Shown piece after piece: positions 35,419 to 45,013 of a DNA stretch of 64,000 nucleotides (positions within the stretch are counted from its first letter, which is position 1; the number at the start of each line of letters is the position of its first letter). Below the pieces are notes generated by a model. The model had not been told where the DNA came from. It saw only the letters and a program-made list of their open reading frames with translations, and did not search any database. This DNA comes from Bradyrhizobium sp. CB1650 (lineage in GTDB: Bacteria; Pseudomonadota; Alphaproteobacteria; Rhizobiales; Xanthobacteraceae): the NCBI RefSeq assembly GCF_029761915.1, contig NZ_CP121695.1, positions 4,121,501 through 4,185,500 of the forward strand, in the 5' to 3' direction. Made by a program: the position numbers and the translations under genes.

Positions 35419-35805
35419 TTACTTCGCGCCGTCAGACGGCGCGGCCGGCTCCGCCGGCTTGTTCGGCGCCGCACCCGTGGTCACGCCCGGCGAGGCGTTG
35501 TTCTTCGGTGTCACGTCGCGCATGCCGGGAGGTGCGGCCGGATTGGCCGGCTGCGTCTGGGCGGTCTGCGCGGGCGGCGCGTTGCTGGCCTGGTTGTTCG
35601 TACTGGTGTTGTTCAGGCCATAGAACACGGCGCCCAGCACCAGCGCGATCGCAACGGCGAAAAGCGCAATCTTGCCGCTGGAGGCGGGGCCTTCCCCGAG
35701 TTCGGGATCTGCCTGCAGGTCGGCATCCCGGCGCGCCGCGCGAAGATACTCATCGTCGGCGAGGTTCGGGCGGTACGGATCGTTGGGAAAACGGTCGTCA
35801 GCCAT
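35419..35805 (-). CDS. Membrane protein with Pro/Ala/Asn-rich periplasmic tail
   Basis: 128 residues. Cytoplasmic acidic head (MADDRFPNDPYRPNLADDEYLRAARR), one transmembrane segment at about 44-64 (GKIALFAVAIALVLGAVFYGL), then a low-complexity tail rich in Asn, Pro, Ala, Gln and Thr. A type of single-pass protein common in Bradyrhizobium; function unknown. The ATG at 35805 has AGGAGACC upstream. Confidence 0.75.
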   Translation of the reverse strand: MADDRFPNDPYRPNLADDEYLRAARRDADLQADPELGEGPASSGKIALFAVAIALVLGAVFYGLNNTSTNNQASNAPPAQTAQTQPANPAAPPGMRDVTPKNNASPGVTTGAAPNKPAEPAAPSDGAK

Positions 35806-35969
35806 CGATTGGTCTCCTCGGTTATTGCGGCTGGACAACCCATAGCTGCGAGATTCTGTTCCGGTTCCCTTGTGCTTTCGTCGCAGGTTGCCCACGCCGC
35901 GGGAATCGGGAACCAGTTCATCGGGGGAACCCGGCCATGGGTTCCGCCGCGGAGGAAGGAAACAAAGCG

Positions 35970-36611
35970 ATGTGGAGCTTGCCGCCGAGCGATAGCGTGC
36001 TGCATTTCCTGTCCCTGGTTGCGATTGCCGCGCAGGGCATGACGGCGGCTCTTGCGGCTGGCCGGCGCAGCATGGACTGGCTCGGCGTCTGCTTCCTCGG
36101 CTGCATCACCGCGCTCGGCGGCGGCACCCTGCGCGACCTCTTCCTTGGACATTATCCGCTGGCCTGGGTCGCCAACCCGATCTATCTCGCGCTGGCAGGC
36201 AGCGCTGCCTTCGTCACCATCCTGATCGCGCGCCTCGTGCACAGGCTCAAGGTCGCCTTCATCGTGCTCGATGCCATCGGCCTCGTCGTCTTCACCATGG
36301 CCGGCTGCGACGTCGCCTGGCAGATGGATGCCTCGCTGCCGATCGTCATCGTCTCCGGCGTGGTGACGGGCTGCGCGGGCGGCGTCTTGCGCGATATCCT
36401 CTGCAACGACGTGCCGCTGCTGTTCCGCTCCGAACTCTATGCCAGCGTCTCGGCCGTCACCGGTTTGTTTTATGCCACCGCATTCGGTCTCAAGCTCAAC
36501 GCCGAGCTCTGGACCATTTTGACTTTTGTGCTCGGCATCAGCTTCCGTCTGCTCGCTGTGCGCTACAAATGGGAAATGCCGAAATTCGTGTTCACGGAAG
36601 ATGAGCGGTAG
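35970..36611 (+). CDS. TRIC/YicG-type cation channel family membrane protein
   Basis: 213 residues, two tandem copies of the glycine-transporter-like (PF03458) repeat. The repeated motif is LGGGTLRDLFLG (about 50-61) and GGVLRDILCN (about 134-143), the signature of bacterial TRIC-like channels. About six to seven hydrophobic segments. The ATG at 35970 has GGAGGAAGG upstream. Function by homology: monovalent cation conductance; not tested here. Confidence 0.9.
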   Translation: MWSLPPSDSVLHFLSLVAIAAQGMTAALAAGRRSMDWLGVCFLGCITALGGGTLRDLFLGHYPLAWVANPIYLALAGSAAFVTILIARLVHRLKVAFIVLDAIGLVVFTMAGCDVAWQMDASLPIVIVSGVVTGCAGGVLRDILCNDVPLLFRSELYASVSAVTGLFYATAFGLKLNAELWTILTFVLGISFRLLAVRYKWEMPKFVFTEDER

Positions 36612-36659
36612 GGTTCTTTCTTCACCTCGCCCCAGAATTTGGGCGCTCAAATCTCCAGG

Positions 36660-36745
36660 CGTCATGGCCGGGCTTGTCCCGGCCATCCACGCCTAGCGAC
36701 GCGGTACGAAGAACGTGGATGCCCGGGACAAGCCCGGGCATGACG
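36660..36745 (+). repeat. Dispersed palindromic repeat, class A copy 2 (compact)
   Basis: CGTCATGGCCGGGCTTGTCCCGGCCATCCACG on the left half and CGTGGATGCCCGGGACAAGCCCGGGCATGACG on the right, each self-complementary and complementary to each other. Almost the ideal form of the element; copy 1 at 11923 carries an insertion. It lies between the TRIC-type gene and the cytochrome gene. Confidence 0.88.
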
Positions 36746-36815
36746 ACCTCTGCTGGATGCGCATATGCGATCACCCTGCCGCCTGCGCGGAGAGGCCCGA
36801 ATTTGCGCGAGCCAA

Positions 36816-38027
36816 CTACGGCCCCTGGCTCCGCGCTTTCGCCACGTCCGCCGGCGTGACCAGCGATGCGGCATTGCCCCAGGAATTGCGGATGTAGTTT
36901 GTCACCGCGGCGATCTGCTCGTCGGACAATTGCTTGGCATAGGCCGGCATCTCGCCCGTGTTCGGGGCGCGGGGCGTCGTCACGGTGTGCGCGCCGTCGA
37001 GCATGATGCGGAGCGTGGAGGCGGGATTGTCCGATTGCAGCAGCGCATTGCCCGGCAGCGGCGGATAGATCCGCGGTGCGCCCGAGCCGTCGGCTTCATG
37101 GCAGGCGATGCAGAAACGCGCGTAGACGGCCTGGCCCGCCTTCATCTCGGCCTCCGCCGGCACAGTCGCTGCAGGCTCCGGCGGGCCCGCGGGAAGACTC
37201 TTCAGATACACAGCCACTGCTCGTACGTCGGCATCGCTCATCTTCGCGGTCGAGTTGACGACAACCTCGGCCATCGGCCCGTCGGCGTGGCTCCTTGCGT
37301 TGCGGCCGCTCTGCAGATATTCGGCGAGATCCTCGACGCTCCAGGACTTCAGCCCGCTGCGCGCCGCGCCATCGAGCCGCGGTGCGAACCAGCCGCCGAC
37401 CTCATTGCCGGACAACGCCAGCGCGTCCTTGTCCGCGCCAAAATAGTTCTTCGGCGTATGGCAGGCGCCGCAATGGCTGAGCCCGGTGACGAGATAGCCG
37501 CCGCGATTCCACTCGGCGCTCTTGCTCTGGTCCGGCTCGAACAGGCCGGGCTTGAAGAACAGGTAATTCCAGGCCCGCATCAGGCTGCGATAGCTGAACG
37601 GCCAGCGCAGCTCCGGCAGCTTGTTGCGGCTGGCGACGGGCGGGACCGTTGCGAGATAGGCGCGGATCGCCAGCGTGTCGTCCTTCGTCATCCGGGTGAA
37701 ATAGGGGTAGGGGAAGGCCGGGTAATACAGCGAGCCATCCGGCGCGGTGCCGTAGCGCAAGGCGCGGGTGAAATCGGCGTCAGTCCAGGCGCCGATCCCG
37801 GTGTCGCGGTCGGGCGTCAGGTTCGGCGCATAGATCGCGCCGAAGGGCGTGTCGATGCGCTTTCCGCCGGCGAAGGGCTTTGCGGGATCAGCGGTGTGGC
37901 AGCCCGCGCAGTCGCCGGCCACCACCAACGCCTCGCCACGGGCGATCATGTCCGGTGACGGCTCGCTGGCTGCCGCTGCGCGCGCAATTGCACTGCACAA
38001 AACCAGGCCCGCCAGAATCGTCCGCAT
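36816..38027 (-). CDS. Exported tri-haem cytochrome c (alcohol/sugar dehydrogenase cytochrome subunit-like)
   Basis: 403 residues. Signal peptide of about 20 residues (MRTILAGLVLCSAIARAAAA), then three CXXCH haem sites: C40-C43-H44 (CAGCH), C186-C189-H190 (CGACH), C306-C309-H310 (CIACH). Blocks IYAPNLTPDRDTGIGAWTDADFTRALRYG and SHCGACHTPKNYFG match the cytochrome subunit (AdhB/GdhC-like) of membrane-bound dehydrogenases, which passes electrons to quinone. No partner dehydrogenase gene is in the window, so it may serve a distant enzyme. Confidence 0.92.
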   Translation of the reverse strand: MRTILAGLVLCSAIARAAAASEPSPDMIARGEALVVAGDCAGCHTADPAKPFAGGKRIDTPFGAIYAPNLTPDRDTGIGAWTDADFTRALRYGTAPDGSLYYPAFPYPYFTRMTKDDTLAIRAYLATVPPVASRNKLPELRWPFSYRSLMRAWNYLFFKPGLFEPDQSKSAEWNRGGYLVTGLSHCGACHTPKNYFGADKDALALSGNEVGGWFAPRLDGAARSGLKSWSVEDLAEYLQSGRNARSHADGPMAEVVVNSTAKMSDADVRAVAVYLKSLPAGPPEPAATVPAEAEMKAGQAVYARFCIACHEADGSGAPRIYPPLPGNALLQSDNPASTLRIMLDGAHTVTTPRAPNTGEMPAYAKQLSDEQIAAVTNYIRNSWGNAASLVTPADVAKARSQGP

Positions 38028-38319
38028 CCTCGGCCTCCTCCGCGACCAATCGTCGTGGTCGCGTATTATAGGGGCGTCACGTCATTTCGCGACGGCGGGG
38101 CATGGTGACACAAATTGAAAATGGCCGGCGCCTTTCCAGCCACGAAATTGCGATTTTTGCCCGGTGTCGCCCGAGGCCCAGATTTGTGGTGCGAAGCGTT
38201 AAATATCCGACATAGAGTGGCGGACGTGGTCGGCGCGCCCTAGCTGAAAACAACGGGCAGGCAACGGCTTAAGCGATCTGAAGTGAGCAAGACCTGAACA
38301 GGGCGGCAAAGAGGACAGC

Positions 38320-41300
38320 ATGGGCATCAACCAGGGTCCGATCAGTCTCGATCAAAAATACACCCAGGAAACCGGACACGTCTTCACCACGGGCATCCAG
38401 GCGCTGGTCCGTCTGCCCATGGCCCAGATCCGGCGCGACCGTGCCAACGGCCTCAATACCGCGGGCTTCATCTCCGGCTACCGCGGCTCACCGCTCGGCG
38501 GCTACGACCAGCAGCTCTTCGCCGCGCGAAAACATCTCGAGCAGTACAACATCAAGTTCCAGCCCGGCGTGAACGAGGATCTGGCTGCGACCGCGATTTG
38601 GGGCTCGCAGCAGCTCAACCTCTCGCCCGGCGCCAAGTATGACGGCGTGGTCGGCATCTGGTACGGCAAGGGGCCCGGCGTCGATCGCTGCGGTGACGTC
38701 TTCCGTCATGGCAACGCGGCCGGCTCGGCCAAGAACGGCGGCGTCTTGTGTCTTGCCGGCGACGATCACGGCGCAAAATCCTCGACCGTCCCGCATCAGT
38801 CCGACCACGCCTTCATCTCGGCCCTGATGCCTTATCTCTATCCGTCCAGCATCCACGAGATGATCGAGATGGGCCTGCTCGGCATCGCGATGTCGCGCTA
38901 CTCGGGCTGCTGGGTCGGCATGAAGGTGATCACCGAGACGGTGGAGACCACCGCCGAGATCGACCTCACCGACGAGATGAAGCCTTTCATCATCCCCTCA
39001 GATTTCGAGCTGCCGCCCGGCGGCCTCAATCTGCGCTGGCCGGATGACCGCTTCGAGCAGGATCGTCGCCTCCAGGACTACAAGGGCTTTGCCGCGATCG
39101 CCTTTGCGCGCGCCAACAGGGTCAACCGCGTCACGATGGATTCCCCGAACGCCCGCTTCGGCATCATGGCGTCGGGCAAGAGCTACGAGGACGTGCGGCA
39201 AGCGCTGCGCGAGCTCGGCATCACCGAGGAGGTCGCCGCCAAGATCGGCCTTCGCCTCTACAAGATCGGCATGCCCTGGCCGCTGGAGCCCGAAGGCGTG
39301 CGCCAGTTCGCGATCGGCCTCGAGGAGATCTTCATCGTCGAGGAACGGCGCGAGATCGTCGAGAACCAGGTCAAGCAGGAGCTGTTCAACTGGCGCGACG
39401 ACGTCCGCCCGCGCATCGTCGGCAAGATGGACGAGCACGACAAGCGCTTCCTGACCTTCGCCGCCGAGCTCAGCGTCGCCTCGCTCGCGACCTCGCTCAC
39501 CGAGCGTCTGCTTCGACTTAATCTCAATCCCGAGATCGCTTCGATGCTCCGCGCCAAGGCCGACTGGTTCAACGGCCGCCAGGCGACCCAAATGCAGGCG
39601 ATCGCACCTGTCTCCCGCACCCCGTACTTCTGCTCAGGCTGTCCCCACAACACATCCACCAAGGTCCCCGAAGGCAGCCGTGCCATGGCCGGCATCGGCT
39701 GCCACTTCATGGCGCTGTGGATGGACCGTTCGACCGAGACCTTCACTCATATGGGCGGCGAAGGCGTGCCGTGGGTCGGCATCGCGCCCTTCACCAACGA
39801 GAACCACATTTTCGCGAATCTCGGCGACGGCACTTACTTCCACTCGGGAATTCTCGCCATCCGCCAGGCGATCGCTTCGAAAGCCAACATCACCTACAAG
39901 ATCCTCTACAACGACGCCGTCGCGATGACCGGCGGCCAGCGCCATGACGGCGATCTGTCGCCGCAGAAGATCATGGCCCAGCTCCACGCCGAGGGCATCC
40001 GCGAGATTTACCTGGTCTCGGAAAATCCGGACGCCTATCCGGCCGACACCATCGCGCCCGGCGTGAAGAAATATCACCGCGACGAGCTCCAGGACGTCAT
40101 GAAGATGTGCCGGGAGTACAAGGGCACGTCGGCGATCGTGTTCGTGCAGACCTGCGCCGCCGAGAAGCGGCGTCGCCGCAAGCGCGGCCTGATGGAGGAT
40201 CCGCCGCGCCGTGTCATGATCAACCCGGCCGTCTGCGAAGGCTGCGGCGACTGCTCGGTGCAGTCGAATTGCATCTCGGTCGAGCCGCTGGAGACCGAGT
40301 TCGGCCGCAAGCGCGCGATCAACCAGTCCTCCTGCAACAAGGACTATTCGTGCCTGAAGGGTTTCTGCCCGTCCTTCGTCACCATCGACGGCGGCGCGCC
40401 CCGCCATCGTGCACCTGGCGAGCTCGCTGACATCGGCGTGCTGCCGGAGCCCGTCTCGCGTCCGCCGCTGGACAAGCCCTACAACATCGCGGTGGGCGGT
40501 GTCGGCGGCACCGGCGTTTTGACCATCGGCGCGCTGCTCGGCATGGCCGCGCATATCGAGGGCAAGGCCTCGATGATCCTCGACATGTCGGGTCTCGCAC
40601 AGAAGGGCGGGGCGGTGCTGAGCCACGTCCGCCTGTCGGATCATCCCGCCGAGGTGACCTGCTCGCGCATCGTCACCGGCACGGCCGATCTCGTGCTCGC
40701 GGCCGACGAGGTGGTCGCAGTCGCCAAGGATACGATCACGCTCTGCGACTCCAGCCGCACCCGCGGCGTCATCAACAGCCACGTCATTCCCACCGCCGAT
40801 TTCATCCTCAACCGCGACTTCAACTTCCAGACCCGCAAGCTGAACGCGGTGCTCGAAACGGCGCTGCACAAGGACTCGGTGTTCTTCGATTTCACCAGGC
40901 CCGCCGAACAGCTTCTCGGCGACTCTATCGCCACCAACATGATGATGATGGGCTACGCCTATCAGAAGGGCCTCTTGCCGCTGTCGGCGGAAGCAATCGA
41001 GCAGGCGATCGAGGTCAACGGCGTCTCGATCAAGATGAATAAGGAGGCCTTCCGCCTCGGCCGCCTTGCGGTCGCCGATCCCGCGCGTCTTGCGGAGATG
41101 CTGAAGGGAACGGACGAGGTCGTTGCGCCTAAGACCTTGGAAGGGATGACGTTAGATGAAGTCATCGAGCACCGCGCCAAGCATCTGACCGCCTATCAGA
41201 ACGGCCGGCTGGCAAAACGCTATCGCAAGCTGGTCGACCAAGTCCGTGATGCTGCGGTGAAGGGCGGCTACGGCGAGGCGTTGCCGCGCGCGGTCGCGGT

Positions 41301-41811
41301 CAACTACGCCAAGCTGCTCGCCTACAAGGACGAATACGAGGTCGCGCGCCTCTTCACCGACGGCGCCTTCGAGCAGCAGCTCCGCGACCAGTTCGAGGGC
41401 GACTTCGAGTTCAACTTCAATCTCGCGCCGCCGATCCTCAGCAATGGCATCGATGCGCTGGGGCGCCCGAAGAAGCGCGCCTTCGGCCCGTGGATGCTGA
41501 GGGTCTTCCGCGTGCTGGCGAAGTTCAAGTTCCTGCGCGGCACGCCGTTCGACATCTTCGGCCGCAGCGCGGACCGCAAGCTCGAGCGCGATCTGATCGC
41601 AGGCTACGAGAAGGACGTCGCCACCGTGCTCGGCCTGTTGTCGCCGGTCACGATCGACACCGCGGTGGAATTGCTCTTGCTGCCCGACCGCATCCGCGGC
41701 TACGGTCCGGTGAAGGAGAAGGCGGTCCAGGATGCCAAGGCCCGCTACGCCCAGCTCGCCGCCGACCTCGCCAGCCCACCGCCCGCACCACGGCAGATCG
41801 CGGCGGAGTAA
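38320..41811 (+). CDS. Indolepyruvate:ferredoxin oxidoreductase, fused alpha-beta subunits
   Basis: 1163 residues, a natural fusion of IorA and IorB. The enzyme decarboxylates arylpyruvates (indolepyruvate, phenylpyruvate) to acyl-CoA with TPP and reduces ferredoxin. N-terminal pyruvate-ferredoxin-type domains (SGYRGSPLGGYDQQL, about 45-60) are followed by a TPP-binding region containing GDGTYFHSG (near 505) and NDAVAMTGGQ. An iron-sulfur region (CEGCGDCSVQSNC and CNKDYSCLKGFCP, about 638-690) and the IorB gamma-type domain (GVGGTGVLTIGALLG, about 725) follow. A CoA-linked gene set follows downstream. Confidence 0.95.
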   Translation: MGINQGPISLDQKYTQETGHVFTTGIQALVRLPMAQIRRDRANGLNTAGFISGYRGSPLGGYDQQLFAARKHLEQYNIKFQPGVNEDLAATAIWGSQQLNLSPGAKYDGVVGIWYGKGPGVDRCGDVFRHGNAAGSAKNGGVLCLAGDDHGAKSSTVPHQSDHAFISALMPYLYPSSIHEMIEMGLLGIAMSRYSGCWVGMKVITETVETTAEIDLTDEMKPFIIPSDFELPPGGLNLRWPDDRFEQDRRLQDYKGFAAIAFARANRVNRVTMDSPNARFGIMASGKSYEDVRQALRELGITEEVAAKIGLRLYKIGMPWPLEPEGVRQFAIGLEEIFIVEERREIVENQVKQELFNWRDDVRPRIVGKMDEHDKRFLTFAAELSVASLATSLTERLLRLNLNPEIASMLRAKADWFNGRQATQMQAIAPVSRTPYFCSGCPHNTSTKVPEGSRAMAGIGCHFMALWMDRSTETFTHMGGEGVPWVGIAPFTNENHIFANLGDGTYFHSGILAIRQAIASKANITYKILYNDAVAMTGGQRHDGDLSPQKIMAQLHAEGIREIYLVSENPDAYPADTIAPGVKKYHRDELQDVMKMCREYKGTSAIVFVQTCAAEKRRRRKRGLMEDPPRRVMINPAVCEGCGDCSVQSNCISVEPLETEFGRKRAINQSSCNKDYSCLKGFCPSFVTIDGGAPRHRAPGELADIGVLPEPVSRPPLDKPYNIAVGGVGGTGVLTIGALLGMAAHIEGKASMILDMSGLAQKGGAVLSHVRLSDHPAEVTCSRIVTGTADLVLAADEVVAVAKDTITLCDSSRTRGVINSHVIPTADFILNRDFNFQTRKLNAVLETALHKDSVFFDFTRPAEQLLGDSIATNMMMMGYAYQKGLLPLSAEAIEQAIEVNGVSIKMNKEAFRLGRLAVADPARLAEMLKGTDEVVAPKTLEGMTLDEVIEHRAKHLTAYQNGRLAKRYRKLVDQVRDAAVKGGYGEALPRAVAVNYAKLLAYKDEYEVARLFTDGAFEQQLRDQFEGDFEFNFNLAPPILSNGIDALGRPKKRAFGPWMLRVFRVLAKFKFLRGTPFDIFGRSADRKLERDLIAGYEKDVATVLGLLSPVTIDTAVELLLLPDRIRGYGPVKEKAVQDAKARYAQLAADLASPPPAPRQIAAE

Positions 41812-41823
41812 GGCGCTCGCGTC

Positions 41824-41912
41824 GTAGGGTGGGTTAGCGCAGCGTAACCCACCACTTCTCCCTCGATGCGGAAAGTAAAGAGGTGGGTTACGCCTTCGGC
41901 TAACCCACCCTA
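41824..41912 (+). repeat. Dispersed palindromic repeat, class C copy 2
   Basis: GTAGGGTGGGTTAGCGCAGCGTAACCCACC on the left and GGTGGGTTACGCCTTCGGCTAACCCACCCTA on the right. Each half folds on itself and the halves pair. Matches the element at 29172-29284. It occupies part of the 386-base gap between the ferredoxin oxidoreductase and the thiolase; the rest of that gap shows no gene. Confidence 0.85.
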
Positions 41913-42197
41913 TGATTTCCGTTTGAAATCAACCGCCGTCCTACTTTGCATGGGGTTGTTTTCGCAAAAAAGAAAATCGCTTGTGCCGTCGGGCAAAACA
42001 CCTTTACGACTCTGCCCGTGGCGCCCGTCATTGCAATGACGACGCGGAAGACCTCCCCTACGCCTGCGGACGACAGAAAGGGGAGTTGCGCCCACCCGCT
42101 GCCCTCTCGCCCGACGGAATATTTCCGCGCTTGCCAACACGGCATTCGCGGTTCAGAAAAACGGAGCAAGAAGAAACGCCAGCGGAGACCTGAAGTT

Positions 42198-43355
42198 TTG
42201 ACCATCAAGGGCAAGGCCTACATTGCCGGGATCTATGAACACCCGACCCGGCATGCGCCGGAAAAATCCACAGCGCAGCTCCACGCCGAGGTCGCCAAGG
42301 GTGCGATCGAAGATGCCGGGCTCACCAAGGACGATGTCGACGGCTATTTTTGCGCGGGCGACGCTCCCGGCGGCGCCTGGCCGATGGTGGATTATCTCGG
42401 CCTCAACACCAAAAAGCTCCGCCACGTCGATTCAACCGAGACCGGCGGCTGTTCCTACATCATCCATCTCGGCCATGCCGCGGAAGCCATCGCCGCAGGC
42501 AAGTGCTCGATCGCGCTGATCACGCTCGCCGGCAAGCCGCGCACCGGGCCGATGCCGCCGCGCGCGGCCGGCGCCGAGGTCGACTTCGAGTCCGCTTACG
42601 GCGCGACCACGCACAATGCCTATGGCATGTGTGCCATGCGCCACATGCACGACTACGGCACCACCAGCGAGCAGCTTGCCTGGATCAAGGTCGCGGCCTC
42701 GCATCACGCGCAATACAATCCGCATGCGATGCTCAAGGACGTCGTCACCGTCGAGGACGTCCTGAACTCGCCGATGATCTCCGATCCCCTGCATCGCATG
42801 GATTGCTGTGTCGTCTCCGACGGTGGCGGCGCGCTGATCGTGACGACGCCCGAGATCGCCAAGAGCCTGAAGAAGCCGCAGGTGAGGCTGGTCGGCCATG
42901 GCGAGGCGATGAAGGGCCCGCGCGGCGGCAAGGATCTCGACCTCACTTACTCCGCCGGCATCTGGTCCGGCCCGCGCGCGTTTGAAGAGGCCGGCATCAC
43001 GCCGAAGGACATCAAATACGCCTCGATCTATGACAGCTTCACCATCACCGTCCTGATGCAACTCGAGGACCTCGGCTTCTGCAAGAAGGGCGAGGGCGGC
43101 AGGTTCGTCGCCGACGGCAACCTGATCTCCGGCGTCGGCAAGCTGCCGTTCAACACGGACGGTGGCGGACTGTGCAGCAACCATCCCGTCAACCGCGGCG
43201 GCATGACCAAGATCATCGAGGCCGTCAGGCAGTTGCGCGGCGAGGCGCATCCGAAGGTGCAGGTCAAGAACTGCGATCTCGCCATCGCCCACGGCACCGG
43301 CGGGCTTTTGGGCGTCCGCCACGCCGCCTCGACGGCCATTCTGGAGCGCGTGTGA
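42198..43355 (+). CDS. Thiolase-family acetyl-CoA acetyltransferase
   Basis: 385 residues, SCP2/lipid-transfer-type thiolase that usually pairs with a DUF35 protein. Nucleophilic Cys85 in TETGGCSYIIHLGHAAE, and the C-terminal SNHPVNRGG and AIAHGTGGLLGVRH blocks. Start is TTG at 42198, chosen because the upstream frame reaches back only through repeat sequence, and GGAG is 10 bases before. Its TGA overlaps the ATG of the DUF35 gene (TGATG), showing coupling. Expected role: thiolytic cleavage of a beta-ketoacyl-CoA; substrate not readable. Confidence 0.9.
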   Translation: MTIKGKAYIAGIYEHPTRHAPEKSTAQLHAEVAKGAIEDAGLTKDDVDGYFCAGDAPGGAWPMVDYLGLNTKKLRHVDSTETGGCSYIIHLGHAAEAIAAGKCSIALITLAGKPRTGPMPPRAAGAEVDFESAYGATTHNAYGMCAMRHMHDYGTTSEQLAWIKVAASHHAQYNPHAMLKDVVTVEDVLNSPMISDPLHRMDCCVVSDGGGALIVTTPEIAKSLKKPQVRLVGHGEAMKGPRGGKDLDLTYSAGIWSGPRAFEEAGITPKDIKYASIYDSFTITVLMQLEDLGFCKKGEGGRFVADGNLISGVGKLPFNTDGGGLCSNHPVNRGGMTKIIEAVRQLRGEAHPKVQVKNCDLAIAHGTGGLLGVRHAASTAILERV

Positions 43356-43744
43356 TGAGCGAAGCAAAGAAGTATCCGGCTCCGGTGACGAACGCCGAGA
43401 CCGCGCCGTTCTGGGACGCGGCGAAGCAGGGCAAGTTCATGATCAAGCGCTGCACGGCCTGCGGCGAAGCCCACTACTTCCCGCGCGCGATCTGCCCGTT
43501 CTGCTTCTCCGACAAGACGGTGTGGGAGGAAAGTTCGGGCGAGGGGACGATCTACACCTACAGCCTGATGCGGAAGTCGCCGACTGGCCCTTACGCCATC
43601 GGTTACGTCACGCTGAAGGAAGGCCCGTCGCTGCAGACCAATTTCGTCGACTGCGATCTTACGAAGCTGAAGATCGGCCAGAAGGTGAAGGTGGTGTTCA
43701 AGCCGACGGACGGCGCGCCGCTACCGTTCTTCACGCCGGCATAG
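43355..43744 (+). CDS. OB-fold zinc-ribbon protein (DUF35 family)
   Basis: 129 residues. Rubredoxin-like zinc ribbon with CTACGEAHYFPRAICPFC (four Cys ligands), followed by an OB-fold part. Such proteins form a complex with SCP2-type thiolases and are needed for their activity. Its ATG overlaps the thiolase stop, and the pair is likely one enzyme. Confidence 0.92.
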   Translation: MSEAKKYPAPVTNAETAPFWDAAKQGKFMIKRCTACGEAHYFPRAICPFCFSDKTVWEESSGEGTIYTYSLMRKSPTGPYAIGYVTLKEGPSLQTNFVDCDLTKLKIGQKVKVVFKPTDGAPLPFFTPA

Positions 43745-43749
43745 TTATT

Positions 43750-43902
43750 CACCCTCTCCCCTTGTGGGGGAGGGTGCCGTCGCGCAAGCGACGGCGGGTG
43801 AGGGGTCTGTATCCACGGAAAGAGGCTCTCTGCGGCGCTAACCCTCACCCAAAAGAGTTTGTTGCTGGCGCCTTGCAGCCCTCTCCCACAAGGGGAGAGG
43901 GC
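43750..43902 (+). repeat. Dispersed repeat, class D copy 1 (CCCTCTCCCCTTGTGGG type)
   Basis: CACCCTCTCCCCTTGTGGGGGAGGGTG forms the left hairpin and GCCCTCTCCCACAAGGGGAGAGGGC the right, with CGTCGCGCAAGCGACGG and CGGGTGAGGGGTC...CCTCACCC in between. A compound repeat, also present at 44835-44986. It follows the DUF35 gene by 5 bases. Confidence 0.8.
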
Positions 43903-43956
43903 ACAGCGACGAGCGCCGCTGCTCGCGGAGAGACGCACGGGGAGGAAACCGACAAA

Positions 43957-44817
43957 ATGTCCGCCAGATACGAAGAACTCAAAGCCCTCAAGAACCTCGG
44001 CCAGAACTACGACTACACCGATCGCGAGGTGATGCTCTATGCCTATGGCATCGGGCTCGGCGCCGATCCGATGGACGAGAACGAGCTCGCCTTCGTCAAC
44101 GAGGGCACGCTGACGCCGCGGCCGCTCAAGGTGGTGCCGACCTTCGCCTCGGTGGCGGCCTGGGGCTCCGGCCCCGGCGAGATGAACCTCAACCGCGTGA
44201 TGGTGGTCGACGGCGAGCGCGACATCACCTTCCACCAGCCGTTGCCGACGGCTGCGCACATCACCGCCGATTCCTCGGTGCTCGAAGTCTACGACAAGGG
44301 CAAGGACAAGGGCGTCGTGATCAGCCACCAGACCGTGCTGAAGAACGAGAAGGGCGCGAAGCTGGCAACGCTGGTTGCCTCGCGCTTCGCCCGCGGCGAC
44401 GGCGGTTTTGGCGGCCCGAACCTGACCCAGCCGGATGCTCACAAGATTCCGTCGCGCGCGCCTGACAGAACCGTCGACATCACCACGCGCCCCGACCAGG
44501 CGCTGGTCTATCGCCTCTGCGGCGATCGCAACCCGCTGCACTCTGATCCCGAATTCGCCAAGAAGGCCGGCTTCCCGCGCCCCATCCTGCACGGCATGTG
44601 CACCTACGGCATCACCTGCCGCGGCGTGCTCCAGACCTATGCCGACTACGATCCGTCCGCCTTCCGCCAGCACGTCGCGCGGTTCTCTTCGCCGGTCTAT
44701 CCCGGCGAGACCGTGACCATGGACCTCTGGAAGGACGGCAACGTGATCTCGTTCGAGGCCAAGGTGAAATCGCGCGGAGTCACCGTGATCAAGAACGGCA
44801 AGACGGTGCTGGGTTAG
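43957..44817 (+). CDS. MaoC-family enoyl-CoA hydratase (hydratase 2 type)
   Basis: 286 residues, a double hot-dog enzyme. The second domain has the hydratase 2 motif YRLCGDRNPLHSDPEFAKKAGFPRPILHG, with catalytic Asp and His at about D196 and H201. First domain begins near EVMLYAYGIGLGAD. It hydrates trans-2-enoyl-CoA to the (R)-3-hydroxyacyl-CoA. The ATG at 43957 has GGGGAGGAAACC upstream. Gene context with SDR and thiolase suggests a D-specific beta-oxidation route. Confidence 0.92.
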   Translation: MSARYEELKALKNLGQNYDYTDREVMLYAYGIGLGADPMDENELAFVNEGTLTPRPLKVVPTFASVAAWGSGPGEMNLNRVMVVDGERDITFHQPLPTAAHITADSSVLEVYDKGKDKGVVISHQTVLKNEKGAKLATLVASRFARGDGGFGGPNLTQPDAHKIPSRAPDRTVDITTRPDQALVYRLCGDRNPLHSDPEFAKKAGFPRPILHGMCTYGITCRGVLQTYADYDPSAFRQHVARFSSPVYPGETVTMDLWKDGNVISFEAKVKSRGVTVIKNGKTVLG

Positions 44818-44834
44818 GAAGGCACCGGCGGCGC

Positions 44835-44986
44835 GCTCCCTCGCCCCGTTCTTACGGGGAGAGGGTGGGGTGAGGGGCTGTCTCCAAGAATTCGATCGAT
44901 CATAGTCGGACTCGCGGAGCCTCCCCCTCACCCTGAAATCAAGCTGCGCTTGATTTCCGGCCTCTCCCCGCAAGCGGGGAGAGGCG
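44835..44986 (+). repeat. Dispersed repeat, class D copy 2
   Basis: GCTCCCTCGCCCCGTTCTTACGGGGAGAGG at left, CCTCTCCCCGCAAGCGGGGAGAGGCG at right, with CTGAAATCAAGCTGCGCTTGATTTCCGG as an inner stem. Related to the element at 43750-43902. It lies between the MaoC and SDR genes of one probable operon, about 30 bases before the SDR start. Confidence 0.8.
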
Positions 44987-45013
44987 AAGAAAGAAAAACA
45001 GGGAGAAGCCACC

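Noticed and set aside
36816..38027. Cytochrome c oxidase-linked cluster
   Set aside because: No oxidase or dehydrogenase subunit nearby; only the cytochrome itself is supported.
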